64,000 nt of DNA, taken from the NCBI RefSeq assembly GCF_014196205.1, contig NZ_JACIDE010000001.1:124001-188000 (forward strand). Reading direction: 5' to 3'. This stretch comes from Anoxybacteroides voinovskiense (GTDB taxonomy: Bacteria > Bacillota > Bacilli > Bacillales > Anoxybacillaceae). How positions within the stretch are numbered: the first letter of the stretch is position 1; every line of letters starts with the position of its first letter. The notes beneath the pieces are model-generated. The model made no database searches and had not been told where the DNA came from. It was given only the letters and a program-made list of their open reading frames with translations. A program made the position numbers and the translations under genes. Shown here piece after piece: positions 44,996-53,155 of this stretch.

Positions 44996-46435
44996 TTAGC
45001 GATTCCGGTTGAAAATGATCAGCTTTAACTCCGTCATTTCTTCGATCGCGTAGCGAATTCCTTCGCGGCCAAATCCGCTTTCTTTCACACCGCCATACGG
45101 CATATGATCGACGCGGAACGTTGGGATATCGTTAATAAGCACCCCGCCGACATGCAGTTTCTCCGCCGCTTCCCACGCCGTATGAACATTGTCGGTATAT
45201 ATGCCGGCTTGCAGCCCGTAGCGCGAATCATTGACAAGTTCAATCGCTTCGTCGACGGAAGACACTTGATTAATTAAGACGATTGGCGCAAATACTTCTT
45301 GGCATGATACTTTCGTCGTTGGCGCTGCGTCTAAAATCACTGTCGGCAATAAAATATTTCCTTGTCTCTCCCCACCAATTGCAACGGTAGCGCCGCCTTG
45401 TTTCGCTTCTTCGATCCAATCTAGCGAACGCTCGACGTCTTTGGCAGAAATAAGTGCGGAAACGTCTGTGCTCGGATCAAGCGGGTCGCCGACTTTCAAC
45501 TGCTTCACCGCCGCAATAAACTTTTCAACAAATTCTTTATACCGTTTTTCATGCACGTAAATACGTTGCAACGAAATACATACTTGCCCTTGGAACGAGA
45601 AAGCACCGACGACGCACCGCGGAATGATTCGTTCGATATCGACTTGTTCATCGATAATGACCGCTGAGTTTGATCCTAATTCTAGAGTAACACGTTTTAA
45701 GCCCGCTTTGTTGCGAATGCCAATCCCTACTTCAGGGCTCCCGGTAAAGGTTACCATGCTAATGCGTGGATCGGTAACAATTTGGTCGCCGACCGTTTTT
45801 CCACTTCCGGTCACGACATTGAGCGCTCCTTTTGGCAGTCCTGCCTGTTCAAACAGCTCCGCAATAAAATACGCAGAAAGCGGTGTTTGGCTTGCTGGTT
45901 TCAATACGACCGTATTTCCAGAGGCAATCGCAGGGCCTAGCTTGTGCGCTACTAAGTTCATCGGGAAATTAAACGGCGTAATCGCTCCGATGACTCCAAT
46001 TGGCTCTCGCGTCGTAAATGCGACACGATTTTCCCCGCCTGGCGCGGCATCAAGCGGAAGCGTTTCCCCATAAATCCGTTTCGCTTCTTCCGCGGCGAAT
46101 TTATACGTTTGAATCGTGCGCGCTACTTCCGCTTTGGCGGTCGTAATTGGTTTTGCTGCTTCTTTCGCGATGATCGTAGCCGCTTCTTCCGCCCGCTGTT
46201 GCAATAGCGAAACGACTCGCTCTAAAATCGCTGCACGCTCATGCGCTGGCATCTTTGCCATCGTCCGCCGCGCTTCATACGCAGCCGCAATCGCTCGCTT
46301 GGCATCACGCTCTGTCGCGAACGGAATCTCCGCCAACACTTCGCCAGAATACGGCGACAAAAGCTCAGTGTAAGCCTCCGCTTCTACCCATTCCCCGTTA
46401 ATGTAAAGCTTCTTTTTTTCGGTTGTTGTGTGCAT
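44996..46435 (-). CDS. NAD(P)-dependent aldehyde dehydrogenase
   Basis: 479 residues, full length. Motifs are the Rossmann-side TPFNFPMNLVAHKLGPAIAS, FTGSPEVGIGI, catalytic Glu in LELGSNSAV and catalytic Cys in GQVCISLQRI, with the C-terminal PYGGVKESGFGREG. It resembles lactaldehyde, succinate-semialdehyde and phosphonoacetaldehyde-type dehydrogenases. The aldehyde substrate is undetermined. It is a single gene upstream of the enoyl-CoA hydratase gene. Confidence 0.87.
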   Translation of the reverse strand: MHTTTEKKKLYINGEWVEAEAYTELLSPYSGEVLAEIPFATERDAKRAIAAAYEARRTMAKMPAHERAAILERVVSLLQQRAEEAATIIAKEAAKPITTAKAEVARTIQTYKFAAEEAKRIYGETLPLDAAPGGENRVAFTTREPIGVIGAITPFNFPMNLVAHKLGPAIASGNTVVLKPASQTPLSAYFIAELFEQAGLPKGALNVVTGSGKTVGDQIVTDPRISMVTFTGSPEVGIGIRNKAGLKRVTLELGSNSAVIIDEQVDIERIIPRCVVGAFSFQGQVCISLQRIYVHEKRYKEFVEKFIAAVKQLKVGDPLDPSTDVSALISAKDVERSLDWIEEAKQGGATVAIGGERQGNILLPTVILDAAPTTKVSCQEVFAPIVLINQVSSVDEAIELVNDSRYGLQAGIYTDNVHTAWEAAEKLHVGGVLINDIPTFRVDHMPYGGVKESGFGREGIRYAIEEMTELKLIIFNRNR

Positions 46436-46586
46436 CCCGTTTCCCTTCCTTTCGTACGCGTTATTCCTAAACTACTCTTTCATTTTTATTCTGTTTTTTC
46501 TGAAAAAATCCTTCATTATATCACGTACTAACCTTGTTGAACGGAAACGAACATTACCCCCCATCCTACGATGAGGGGCGGTGGGT

Positions 46587-47147
46587 TTAGGGTTCTATTC
46601 GCTTAATGATTTTAGCAGGATTTCCGCCAACGACGACATTGCTTGGCACATTTTTTGTAACAACAGCACTAGAGGCGATGACAACATTATCGCCGATGTT
46701 CACCCCAGGATTGATTACCGCTCTTCCGCCAATCCATACGTTATGCCCGATGCGAACCGGTTTCCCATATTCTAGTCCTGTGTTTCTTTCCTGCGGATCG
46801 ATTGGATGCGTCGCTGTATAGATGTGCACCCCGGGGCCGACCAAACAGTTATCGCCGATTCGCACTTCGCACACGTCTAAAATCACGCAATCAAAATTCA
46901 TATAAAAGTTTTCACCGACGTGAATGTTGTACCCGTAGTCACAACGAAAACTTGGTTCGATATATACGTTTTTGCCAGTAGATCCAAGTAATTCTTTTAA
47001 CAGTTCTGCCCGTTTTTCCTGCTCTGTTTCCAACGTTTGGTTATACAAACGAGTAAGCTTTCTTGCTCGTTCTCGCTCTTTGGCTAATTGTGGATCCGCT
47101 GCACAATACAGTTCCCCATTTATCATTTTTTCTTTTTCGGTCTTCAT
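46587..47147 (-). CDS. Sugar O-acetyltransferase (maltose acetyltransferase type)
   Basis: 186 residues, the length of Maa/LacA proteins. An N-terminal helical cap ([19 protein letters not shown]) leads to a left-handed beta-helix of hexapeptide repeats. The catalytic His lies in [13 protein letters not shown], followed by the typical [18 protein letters not shown]. It acetylates sugars from acetyl-CoA, often viewed as detoxification. ATG 47147 has GGAG nine bases upstream; an in-frame TTG lies before that site. Confidence 0.88.
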   Translation of the reverse strand: MKTEKEKMINGELYCAADPQLAKERERARKLTRLYNQTLETEQEKRAELLKELLGSTGKNVYIEPSFRCDYGYNIHVGENFYMNFDCVILDVCEVRIGDNCLVGPGVHIYTATHPIDPQERNTGLEYGKPVRIGHNVWIGGRAVINPGVNIGDNVVIASSAVVTKNVPSNVVVGGNPAKIIKRIEP

Positions 47148-47177
47148 GCCCCCGCTCTCCTTTTGCAACGTTTTCCA

Positions 47178-48086
47178 TCAGTATACCACACCCTTCCCTT
47201 TTTTCGAAAAAGCGCTACGGACGATGTGCTGGTTCATCACATACACGCCTGTTAAAATGACGATGCCGCCAAGTATGGAGAGAAGGTGAATTTTCTCCCC
47301 TTGGACAACGATGTCAAGGACGAGTGAGAGGAACGGGGAAACGTACAACCATGTTGCTGGAAACGAAGGGTTTGTTTTTTGGAGTAGCCAATAGTACAAC
47401 CCATGCCCAACAACGGAACCGATAATGACTAAGTACAATAGCGAAAACCAGCCGCTGCCGTTTACTGCGGAAAGAGCGGGCTTCTCGGCAAAAAAAGAAA
47501 CGACAAGCAGCGCCAATCCACCAACCAACATTTGGTAGCCGTTTAGCATTAGCGACGAAACGCCTTGTTTTAATACTCTTTTAGAATAAACGGTGGCAAA
47601 CGCATAAAAGCTTTCCCCGATGACAACGATCGCGCAAGCAAGTAGCCACACGAGGTGAAACTGCACCGAAAGCGATGGGGAGGTGAGCAAAACAATCCCT
47701 AAAAAGCCTAAGCCAAGCCCAACAAGCTGAACGTTAGTAATTTTACTTTTTTCTATTTTTGCATGAAGCAACGTCACAAAAAGCGGGCCTGTCGCTGATA
47801 ACAATGCGGCAAAGCTAGATGGAATATATTGCTCTGCCCAATACAGTGTTCCAAATGTCATACCTGTCATACATAACCCTGTCAATAAAAACGGCACAAG
47901 CTGCTTTTTCGTTGGAAAAGAAAATTGTTTCGTCACTAATCCGTAGACAATGACGAGGAAGCCGGCGAGAAAAAAGCGGAAACCGGCAGAAAAATACGGA
48001 GTCCACCCTGCTTGCAAGCCGATTTTAATCGCTAAAAACGTCGTTCCGAAAATAAGGCACATCGCAAAATACCCCAATAAAACCAT
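47178..48086 (-). CDS. EamA-family (DMT) transporter
   Basis: About 302 residues with ten membrane segments in two EamA repeats; segments such as GTTFLAIKIGLQAGWTPYFSAG and the second-half YLVIIGSVVGHGLYYWLLQKTN fit drug/metabolite exporters. ATG 48086 has AAAGGTG six bases upstream. It is divergent from a MocR regulator gene across a 90-bp region with repeated operator-like words. B. subtilis ycxC and ycxD have this pairing (recalled). It likely exports an amino acid or amine sensed by the regulator. Confidence 0.8.
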   Translation of the reverse strand: MVLLGYFAMCLIFGTTFLAIKIGLQAGWTPYFSAGFRFFLAGFLVIVYGLVTKQFSFPTKKQLVPFLLTGLCMTGMTFGTLYWAEQYIPSSFAALLSATGPLFVTLLHAKIEKSKITNVQLVGLGLGFLGIVLLTSPSLSVQFHLVWLLACAIVVIGESFYAFATVYSKRVLKQGVSSLMLNGYQMLVGGLALLVVSFFAEKPALSAVNGSGWFSLLYLVIIGSVVGHGLYYWLLQKTNPSFPATWLYVSPFLSLVLDIVVQGEKIHLLSILGGIVILTGVYVMNQHIVRSAFSKKGKGVVY

Positions 48087-48101
48087 TTCCATCACCTTTT
48101 T

Positions 48102-48165
48102 CTGTTATTTTATGTATAGCATGCTATAATAGCTGTATAACAGTAAAACTCTTTCTATAACAGTA
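48102..48165. promoter_or_regulatory. MocR operator candidates: TATAACAGTA repeats
   Basis: TATAACAGTA occurs at 48136-48145 and 48156-48165, exactly 20 bp apart (two helical turns), and CTGTTAT, its inverted core, at 48102-48108. Between them lies a TATAAT (48125-48130). This matches the spaced direct repeats bound by MocR dimers. Confidence 0.55.
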
Positions 48166-48176
48166 GGTGAAAGTGT

Positions 48177-49637
48177 ATGAATATTCCTTTAAAACGCTAT
48201 TCCCACGTTCCGGTGCACGAACAAATATGCCAATATTTTATCGACCGGATTTCATCCAATATGTTAAAAGAAGGCGAACAGCTCCCTTCCGTCCGCCAGC
48301 TAGCAAAAGAACTAGGAGTAGCATTAGTGACGGTGCAAAAAGCGTATCAACTGCTGCAACAAAAAGGATATGTCGAAAGTTTTCAAGGGAAGGGAATTTT
48401 TGTGAAACAACGAACTGCCATTGCCCATCCCCCACTTGATACGAAATGGCAAATGTTAGTTCATGACTACGTGCCGCGGGCGCAATCACTCGCAATTTCT
48501 CAACCGTTACGAAACATTCGCTATAACTTAGCTACTGCTTGTCTTCATGGAGAACTTTTCCATATGGATTGGATTCGCGAAACAACGGTGCACGTTATAC
48601 AACAGCAACCACAATTATTAAGCCAATACAGCAGTGCCAACGGGGATATGGAATTTCGGAAAGCAGTGAGCCAATATATTCGCACGATGTCTGTGCCGCC
48701 TGAACATATCCTCGCAACAAGCGGTGCCCAACAAGGCATAGAACTTGTGGCGAAAACGTTCGTCGGGCCAAATGATGTCGTTTTAATGGAAGCACCTACG
48801 TATCCAGGAAGCATCGATGTGTTCAAGGCAAGAGGGGCACAAATTATTCCGATCCCAGTGGAGCAAGATGGGATAGATATAAAAACGTTGTTGAGGGTGT
48901 GCGACCAATATCGTCCAACATTGCTTTATACAAACCCAACGTTTCAAAACCCAACCGGAACGACGCTTAGCATGAAAAAACGAAAACAACTTGTCGATAT
49001 TGCGGAAAGCTATCATTTTTTAATTTTAGAAGACGACCCGTGGAGCGAGCTTTATTTTGACGCGCCTCCACCACCACCGATTAAAAGTTTTGACAAGTCT
49101 GGGCATGTCATTTATTTAAAAGGATTTAGCAAATTTTTATCCCCTGCTTGCCGAATGGGAGCGCTTATCGCCGAGGGGAGATTGTTGGAAAAATTAATCG
49201 CTGCCAAAAGTATTTCTGATTTAGGTTCACCGTTGCTCCCTCAAAAAATCATCGCAGCGCTACTCCAGTCCATCCAGTTTGAGCCGTCTTTGCAGCGGTT
49301 GCGGCATCAGTTAAAACAGCGGGCAAAGCAATGTCATGACCTATTACACAAGCAGCTGCCAACGCTTACGTTCCGTCAAGCGGCTGGTGGAAGTACGTTA
49401 TGGCTCACACTGCCGCGCCAAGTGGACACAACGCTGCTACTTGAGCAGGCACATCTTCACCAGCTTTCGTTTCTTCCAGGAAACGCCTGTTTTCCGACAC
49501 ACGTGCCAACCGAGCATATTCGCATCAGCTTCGCTGGGGTGCCGCTCGATGAACTGCCGAACGCCATCGAACAACTATGCCGGGCGCTGCATACGTTCCA
49601 AATCGAAAATACGATCGAGCAGTTCCCGAGTTTTTAA
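48177..49637 (+). CDS. MocR-type (GntR plus aminotransferase) transcription regulator
   Basis: 486 residues. A GntR winged helix (about 8-75) with LPSVRQLAKELGVALVTVQKAY is joined to a type I aminotransferase-like domain (about 115-475). The PLP-binding lysine segment is LKGFSKFLSPACRMGAL and the Asp/Asn ligand region reads TNPTFQNPTG. MocR proteins use PLP and an amino ligand as effectors. The divergent EamA exporter is the probable target. AGGTGA precedes the ATG. Confidence 0.88.
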   Translation: MNIPLKRYSHVPVHEQICQYFIDRISSNMLKEGEQLPSVRQLAKELGVALVTVQKAYQLLQQKGYVESFQGKGIFVKQRTAIAHPPLDTKWQMLVHDYVPRAQSLAISQPLRNIRYNLATACLHGELFHMDWIRETTVHVIQQQPQLLSQYSSANGDMEFRKAVSQYIRTMSVPPEHILATSGAQQGIELVAKTFVGPNDVVLMEAPTYPGSIDVFKARGAQIIPIPVEQDGIDIKTLLRVCDQYRPTLLYTNPTFQNPTGTTLSMKKRKQLVDIAESYHFLILEDDPWSELYFDAPPPPPIKSFDKSGHVIYLKGFSKFLSPACRMGALIAEGRLLEKLIAAKSISDLGSPLLPQKIIAALLQSIQFEPSLQRLRHQLKQRAKQCHDLLHKQLPTLTFRQAAGGSTLWLTLPRQVDTTLLLEQAHLHQLSFLPGNACFPTHVPTEHIRISFAGVPLDELPNAIEQLCRALHTFQIENTIEQFPSF

Positions 49638-49643
49638 CTAAAA

Positions 49644-49678
49644 ACTCCCCTTTGCCATTAACGAGGCAAAAGGGGAGT
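49644..49678 (-). terminator. Terminator overlapping the end of the soluble chemoreceptor gene
   Basis: Arms ACTCCCC-TTTGCC (49644-49656) and GGCAAAAGGGGAGT (49665-49678) pair with one bulge, and a T run follows on the minus strand. The stop codon at 49658-49660 is in the loop, so the last codons form one arm. Confidence 0.75.
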
Positions 49679-51046
49679 CGTTACCGCTAAATCGACCCCT
49701 ATCACACCGACGATTTGGTCGCCGCGAAAAATCGGGGCTGAAATCGTCAAGCACGGGCGTTTCGTCAAGGCGGACGTGTAAATGTCAGAAACGTACGTCC
49801 GCCCTTTGCTCGCTTCGATAAACCACGGGCGCGCTTTGGCGTTCACAAGTCCTGCCGGCGGATTCGAATAGATGAACGTCCCATCTAAATTGTTCGACCA
49901 AATCGCTTCCACATTCGCATGCGACCGTAAAAATTCGTTCAAGTACATTTCGTGCTGCTGCTTATTCATTTCATATAATGGATGAGACTCGAGCAACAGC
50001 GTAAGGCTTGCTTTTGTTTGAACAACGACCGTTTCATCGACGGATACTGCTGTGGCTATCCCGTCTTTCATAATGGTTTGCAATTCATCGGATGTTTTTT
50101 CCAACGCTTTATTAATATGCATCATTTGCTCAACGTTTTGGTGTTGAAGCTCCATGTCTTGTTCCACCCGTTGTGCATGTTCTTTGTTTTTAATAGCCAT
50201 GACAGAAATTTGCTCTAATAATGCAGCGATTTCTTGTACGCTCGCTGTTTGCGCCTCAGCTGCTTGCGTCGAATCAAATACCATCGCTGTAATATCGCTT
50301 AGTTTTCCCTTCAATAAATCCAATATGTGCAATACGCTCATCATTTCGTGCGAGCCGCTTTCGATTTGCACGGTCTCCATTTTCACCATATTGGTCGTCG
50401 CTGCAATTTCGTTTTGAATCGATGACAAAATGTCACGCGTCTGTTCGACCGCTTTTGATGTTTGGCTTGCCAAGTTTCCGACTTCATTCGCGACAACCGA
50501 AAACCCTTTTCCATGCTCTCCTGCTCGTGCCGATTCAATGTTTGCATTTAAAGCAAGGATGCTCGTCCGTTGAGAAATAGAACCAATTGCGGAAAGAATG
50601 TGATTAATTTCTTGCGACTGATGGACTAAACTTTCCATTTGCTTTAATAAAATATGGTGGCTGTTGCGTAATTCATCCATTTCTGATTGTAGTTTTCTCA
50701 GCGAATTCCATGAATGAACCAACTCTTCATAAAATAGCTGGCTGCTCGAATGAATTTGTTGGGAAGCGGCGGATACTTTTAATGCAGATGAAGCGATCGT
50801 TTTCATTTTTTCCGATACACGTAATGTATAATCCATCGTCTTTTCAAGATGGGTTGTTAGCGCTGTTGTGCTCGATTTACTTGATGCAGAGATTTCATTC
50901 AGCGAATTAGCCGAAAGTTTCATTTGTTCAATCACTGCTTTTAGTTGGTCAGCCGCTACTTCAATTTGCCCGAGCAATTGCTCATTTTCTAATGAAAGTG
51001 TATCTTGTTCTTCCTTAAATTTCGCACGCCATTTTAACAAAAACAT
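49658..51046 (-). CDS. Soluble chemoreceptor with N-terminal signalling domain and C-terminal Cache domain
   Basis: 462 residues and no membrane segment. After a short coiled start, the MCP signalling domain occupies about 25-330 with the hairpin tip SISQRTSILALNANIESARAGEHGKGFSVVANEV. The last about 120 residues form a Cache/PDC-like module with NNLDGTFIYSNPPAGL, ARPWFIEASKGRTYVSDIY and ISAPIFRGDQIVGVIGVDLA. The sensor is therefore behind the signalling part, the reverse of usual receptors, and should sit in the cytoplasm. AAAGGGGAG precedes the ATG. Its ligand is unknown. Confidence 0.82.
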   Translation of the reverse strand: MFLLKWRAKFKEEQDTLSLENEQLLGQIEVAADQLKAVIEQMKLSANSLNEISASSKSSTTALTTHLEKTMDYTLRVSEKMKTIASSALKVSAASQQIHSSSQLFYEELVHSWNSLRKLQSEMDELRNSHHILLKQMESLVHQSQEINHILSAIGSISQRTSILALNANIESARAGEHGKGFSVVANEVGNLASQTSKAVEQTRDILSSIQNEIAATTNMVKMETVQIESGSHEMMSVLHILDLLKGKLSDITAMVFDSTQAAEAQTASVQEIAALLEQISVMAIKNKEHAQRVEQDMELQHQNVEQMMHINKALEKTSDELQTIMKDGIATAVSVDETVVVQTKASLTLLLESHPLYEMNKQQHEMYLNEFLRSHANVEAIWSNNLDGTFIYSNPPAGLVNAKARPWFIEASKGRTYVSDIYTSALTKRPCLTISAPIFRGDQIVGVIGVDLAVTTPLLPR

Positions 51047-51141
51047 AAAATCTCCCCTTTCGTGTAATATTTTTTTACGTGATTATACCATTAAACGCCA
51101 AAAGAAAGAATCACTTTCTGAATATTTTTAACAAAGAAAAT

Positions 51142-51163
51142 ACCTGCCGTTTTTTCGGCAGGT
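51142..51163 (-). terminator. Terminator after the FNT channel gene
   Basis: Perfect 8-bp arms ACCTGCCG (51142-51149) and CGGCAGGT (51156-51163), followed on the minus strand by ATTTTCTTTG. Confidence 0.75.
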
Positions 51164-51990
51164 TATTTGTTGAGTAATTTTCGTTGTTGAAAAGCATACT
51201 GAATCGTTGATTTCGCTGGTTCATCATGTTTGCGCGCTGTTAAATACGTGTATAACGCCCCCATAAACAACGCTCCACCGACAATGTTGCCAAATGTCAC
51301 GGGAAGAATGTTATGAATCACTCCAGCCAAATCAATCGTTGCTGGATGCGGAACAGCTAGCGCAATGGAAAATAACACAAAATTCGCAATCGAGTGCTCA
51401 TAGCCAGAAGCGAAAAAGATAAAAACGATAAGAATCATCGAGAGCACTTTGGCAATATCTTCTTTCATTTGCATCGGAATAAAAATTGCTAAGCAAACAA
51501 GCCAGTTACAAAGAATGCCTTTAATAAATAGCTGCATTGTCGTGGCGTGGATTTTTTTTGCTGCTACTGCAAACAATACGTGGTTTGGCGAAATGTGGTC
51601 GAATACGCCAGACTGCGCAATAAGAAACGCGAAAAAGACAGCTCCTAACAAATTCCCACTATAACAAGCGAACCAGTTGCGAATCGTGTCTTTTACTGTC
51701 GTTTCTTTCTGAATTGTACTAATGGTAAAATACATCGTATTGCCTGTAAACAATTCCGCTTCACCGTACATAATAAGTACAAGAGCAATACCGAAAAATA
51801 ATCCCATGACTAAATACGTCGCTGGCGAGTTTGCTTCATGGAAAAAATCCCCGATTCGCAAACAAAGAACGAGCGCGAATCCGATATACACACCAGCTAA
51901 AGCGGCCCGCATCATGTATTGCGTAAGGGAGCGTTCTAAAATGGTACGTTTTTTCAGCGCTAATTCTTTGCATTTTTTTACACTTTCCAT
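51163..51990 (-). CDS. Formate/nitrite transporter (FNT) family channel
   Basis: 275 residues with six membrane segments. FNT signatures are present: GEAELFTGNTMYF in the first half-helix region and NWLVCLAIFIPMQM plus SGYEHSIANFVLFSIAL in the second, including the conserved central His. Such pentameric channels move formate, nitrite or lactate. The nas operon of the window would make nitrite a sensible substrate, but formate is equally possible. A perfect FNR-type palindrome lies 30 bp upstream. Confidence 0.87.
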   Translation of the reverse strand: MESVKKCKELALKKRTILERSLTQYMMRAALAGVYIGFALVLCLRIGDFFHEANSPATYLVMGLFFGIALVLIMYGEAELFTGNTMYFTISTIQKETTVKDTIRNWFACYSGNLLGAVFFAFLIAQSGVFDHISPNHVLFAVAAKKIHATTMQLFIKGILCNWLVCLAIFIPMQMKEDIAKVLSMILIVFIFFASGYEHSIANFVLFSIALAVPHPATIDLAGVIHNILPVTFGNIVGGALFMGALYTYLTARKHDEPAKSTIQYAFQQRKLLNK

Positions 51991-52019
51991 TTTTCCGCCA
52001 CTTCTCTTTCTGTTTAGTT

Positions 52020-52035
52020 TGTGATTTTTTTCACA
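52020..52035. promoter_or_regulatory. FNR/CRP-type palindrome upstream of the FNT gene
   Basis: TGTGATTTTTTTCACA matches TGTGA-N6-TCACA exactly. It lies only 30 bp before the start codon and just downstream (in the transcript sense) of an AAGAAGGAG ribosome-binding-like sequence, so classic activation at -41.5 does not fit well. Confidence 0.45.
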
Positions 52036-52110
52036 TATAAATTACTCCTTCTTTTGCTTCTTTTCAAGGACAAAAGAGAAATGTTAAAATAACTGTCATC
52101 ATTTTTCTTT

Positions 52111-52124
52111 TGTAATCGTTTTCC
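52111..52124. promoter_or_regulatory. Candidate cre site upstream of the FNT gene
   Basis: TGTAATCGTTTTCC agrees with the relaxed cre pattern TGNNANCGNTNNCA at all fixed positions but the last. It lies about 120 bp before the FNT start and 120 bp before the opposite small gene. Confidence 0.35.
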
Positions 52125-52245
52125 AAAAAAATAATTGTTGCAAATTCTCCCGTTATTGTTCCCACTATTCTTTTCCATGTATGTTTCATAAACGGTCACG
52201 CACATTATAAATGTTCAACTTTCTTTTGAAGGAGGAGACAGACGA

Positions 52246-52557
52246 ATGAACTTTTTGCGTCTTTTTACCGGACGTAATCGTATGCTTAACCAGTGGCTGC
52301 GCCTAACCGGTCGCAGAAACAACCGCGGAATGCTTTGGTCGCTCATTAGTTTCGGCTTGGGGATTGCTGCCACCGCTGCCTTTAACTGGCGAAGACAACA
52401 AATGGCGCAATCCACTTTCAAGCGCCCAATTCGCCGTGCGATGCGCACCATTAACGGGTTTATGAATCGGCGAATGCGACGTCCGAGCCTAGCGGCAGTG
52501 GAGTTGTCAAAAGAAATTGCCGAGAAACCAAAAGCTCCAACACCGAACCGTCCGTAG
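52246..52557 (+). CDS. Small basic protein with one membrane segment, unknown function
   Basis: 103 residues. It begins with a strongly basic stretch (RLFTGRNRMLNQWLRLTGRR), has one hydrophobic helix (about 30-46, LWSLISFGLGIAATAAF), then an Arg-rich region (RRAMRTINGFMNRRMRR) and a Pro-rich end. It resembles short DUF3918/YrzQ-like proteins only loosely. AAGGAGGAG precedes the ATG. It is a single gene with its own terminator. It may bind anionic membrane lipids; no function can be assigned. Confidence 0.65.
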   Translation: MNFLRLFTGRNRMLNQWLRLTGRRNNRGMLWSLISFGLGIAATAAFNWRRQQMAQSTFKRPIRRAMRTINGFMNRRMRRPSLAAVELSKEIAEKPKAPTPNRP

Positions 52558-52563
52558 TTAAAA

Positions 52564-52592
52564 ACTCCCACCTGTTAACGAAAGGTGGGAGT
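52564..52592. terminator. Bidirectional terminator
   Basis: Perfect 10-bp arms ACTCCCACCT (52564-52573) and AGGTGGGAGT (52583-52592) with T tracts on both sides. Confidence 0.8.
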
Positions 52593-52757
52593 CATGTTTT
52601 GTTTCACTCGCTTTTTTTCCTCCAAACAGATAGATGGTTTCCGAATGTCAACGCGTTGCCAGCCTGCTTCCCCATTTTCTTTCCAAAACATAGACGTACT
52701 ACTAATACAAAACCGATTCGTTTCACGGGCATATGTTCTTTTCCAAATCGTATTCAC
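52575..52757 (-). CDS. Possible small gene coupled to gtrA
   Basis: 60 residues from a GTG whose G is the last base of the gtrA stop TAG; GGGAG lies six bases upstream, so translational coupling is plausible. The product has no membrane segment and is rich in Arg, Lys, Thr and Ser (WKRTYARETNRF, then GWQRVDIRKP). Its stop lies in the loop of the shared terminator. I recognise no family and it may not be a real gene. Confidence 0.35.
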   Translation of the reverse strand: MNTIWKRTYARETNRFCISSTSMFWKENGEAGWQRVDIRKPSICLEEKKRVKQNMTPTFR

Positions 52758-53155
52758 TATCTTCTCCCTCTTTCCCTTTCAGATGAAAATACCCAAAAGC
52801 GGCTTCCTATGAAATTAATGGCCATTCCGGCAATCGTCACGATTACTTTACTCATAAATAACGACAGTCCAGTTAATTGTAATAGCTGCAACAACACAAC
52901 CGTCGTGCCTAGCGATAGAAGGTTAAGGATAAGAAATTGAAAAAATTGTTGCGCCGACGCTTTTTCTTGCACACGAAACGTCCACGTTCGGTTCCATATG
53001 TAGCTATTAACGACGCCTGCGCTATACGAACATATTTGTGCCAAAACATACGACATCCCCATTGACGTAAGGAGGAAAAACACACCGAAATCAACAAGCG
53101 TATTTCCTATTCCGACCACGGCAAAACGAACAAACGTCGCACCTTCATTCCACAT
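52757..53155 (-). CDS. GtrA-family flippase-like membrane protein
   Basis: About 132 residues with four membrane segments. The GtrA pattern is clear: FVRFAVVGIGNTLVDFGVFFLL, then VVNSYIWNRTWTFR, and the end INFIGSRFWVFS. GtrA proteins are thought to flip polyprenyl-phosphate sugars across the membrane. ATG 53155 has AAAAGGTG nine bases before it and overlaps the glycosyltransferase gene by 11 bases; an ATG at 53179 would add eight basic residues. It works with the next two upstream genes. Confidence 0.85.
   Translation of the reverse strand: MWNEGATFVRFAVVGIGNTLVDFGVFFLLTSMGMSYVLAQICSYSAGVVNSYIWNRTWTFRVQEKASAQQFFQFLILNLLSLGTTVVLLQLLQLTGLSLFMSKVIVTIAGMAINFIGSRFWVFSSERERGRR

Noticed and set aside
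46556-46585. G-rich/C-rich hairpin after the acetyltransferase gene
   Set aside because: Pairing is patchy and there is no T run, so I did not list it as a terminator.
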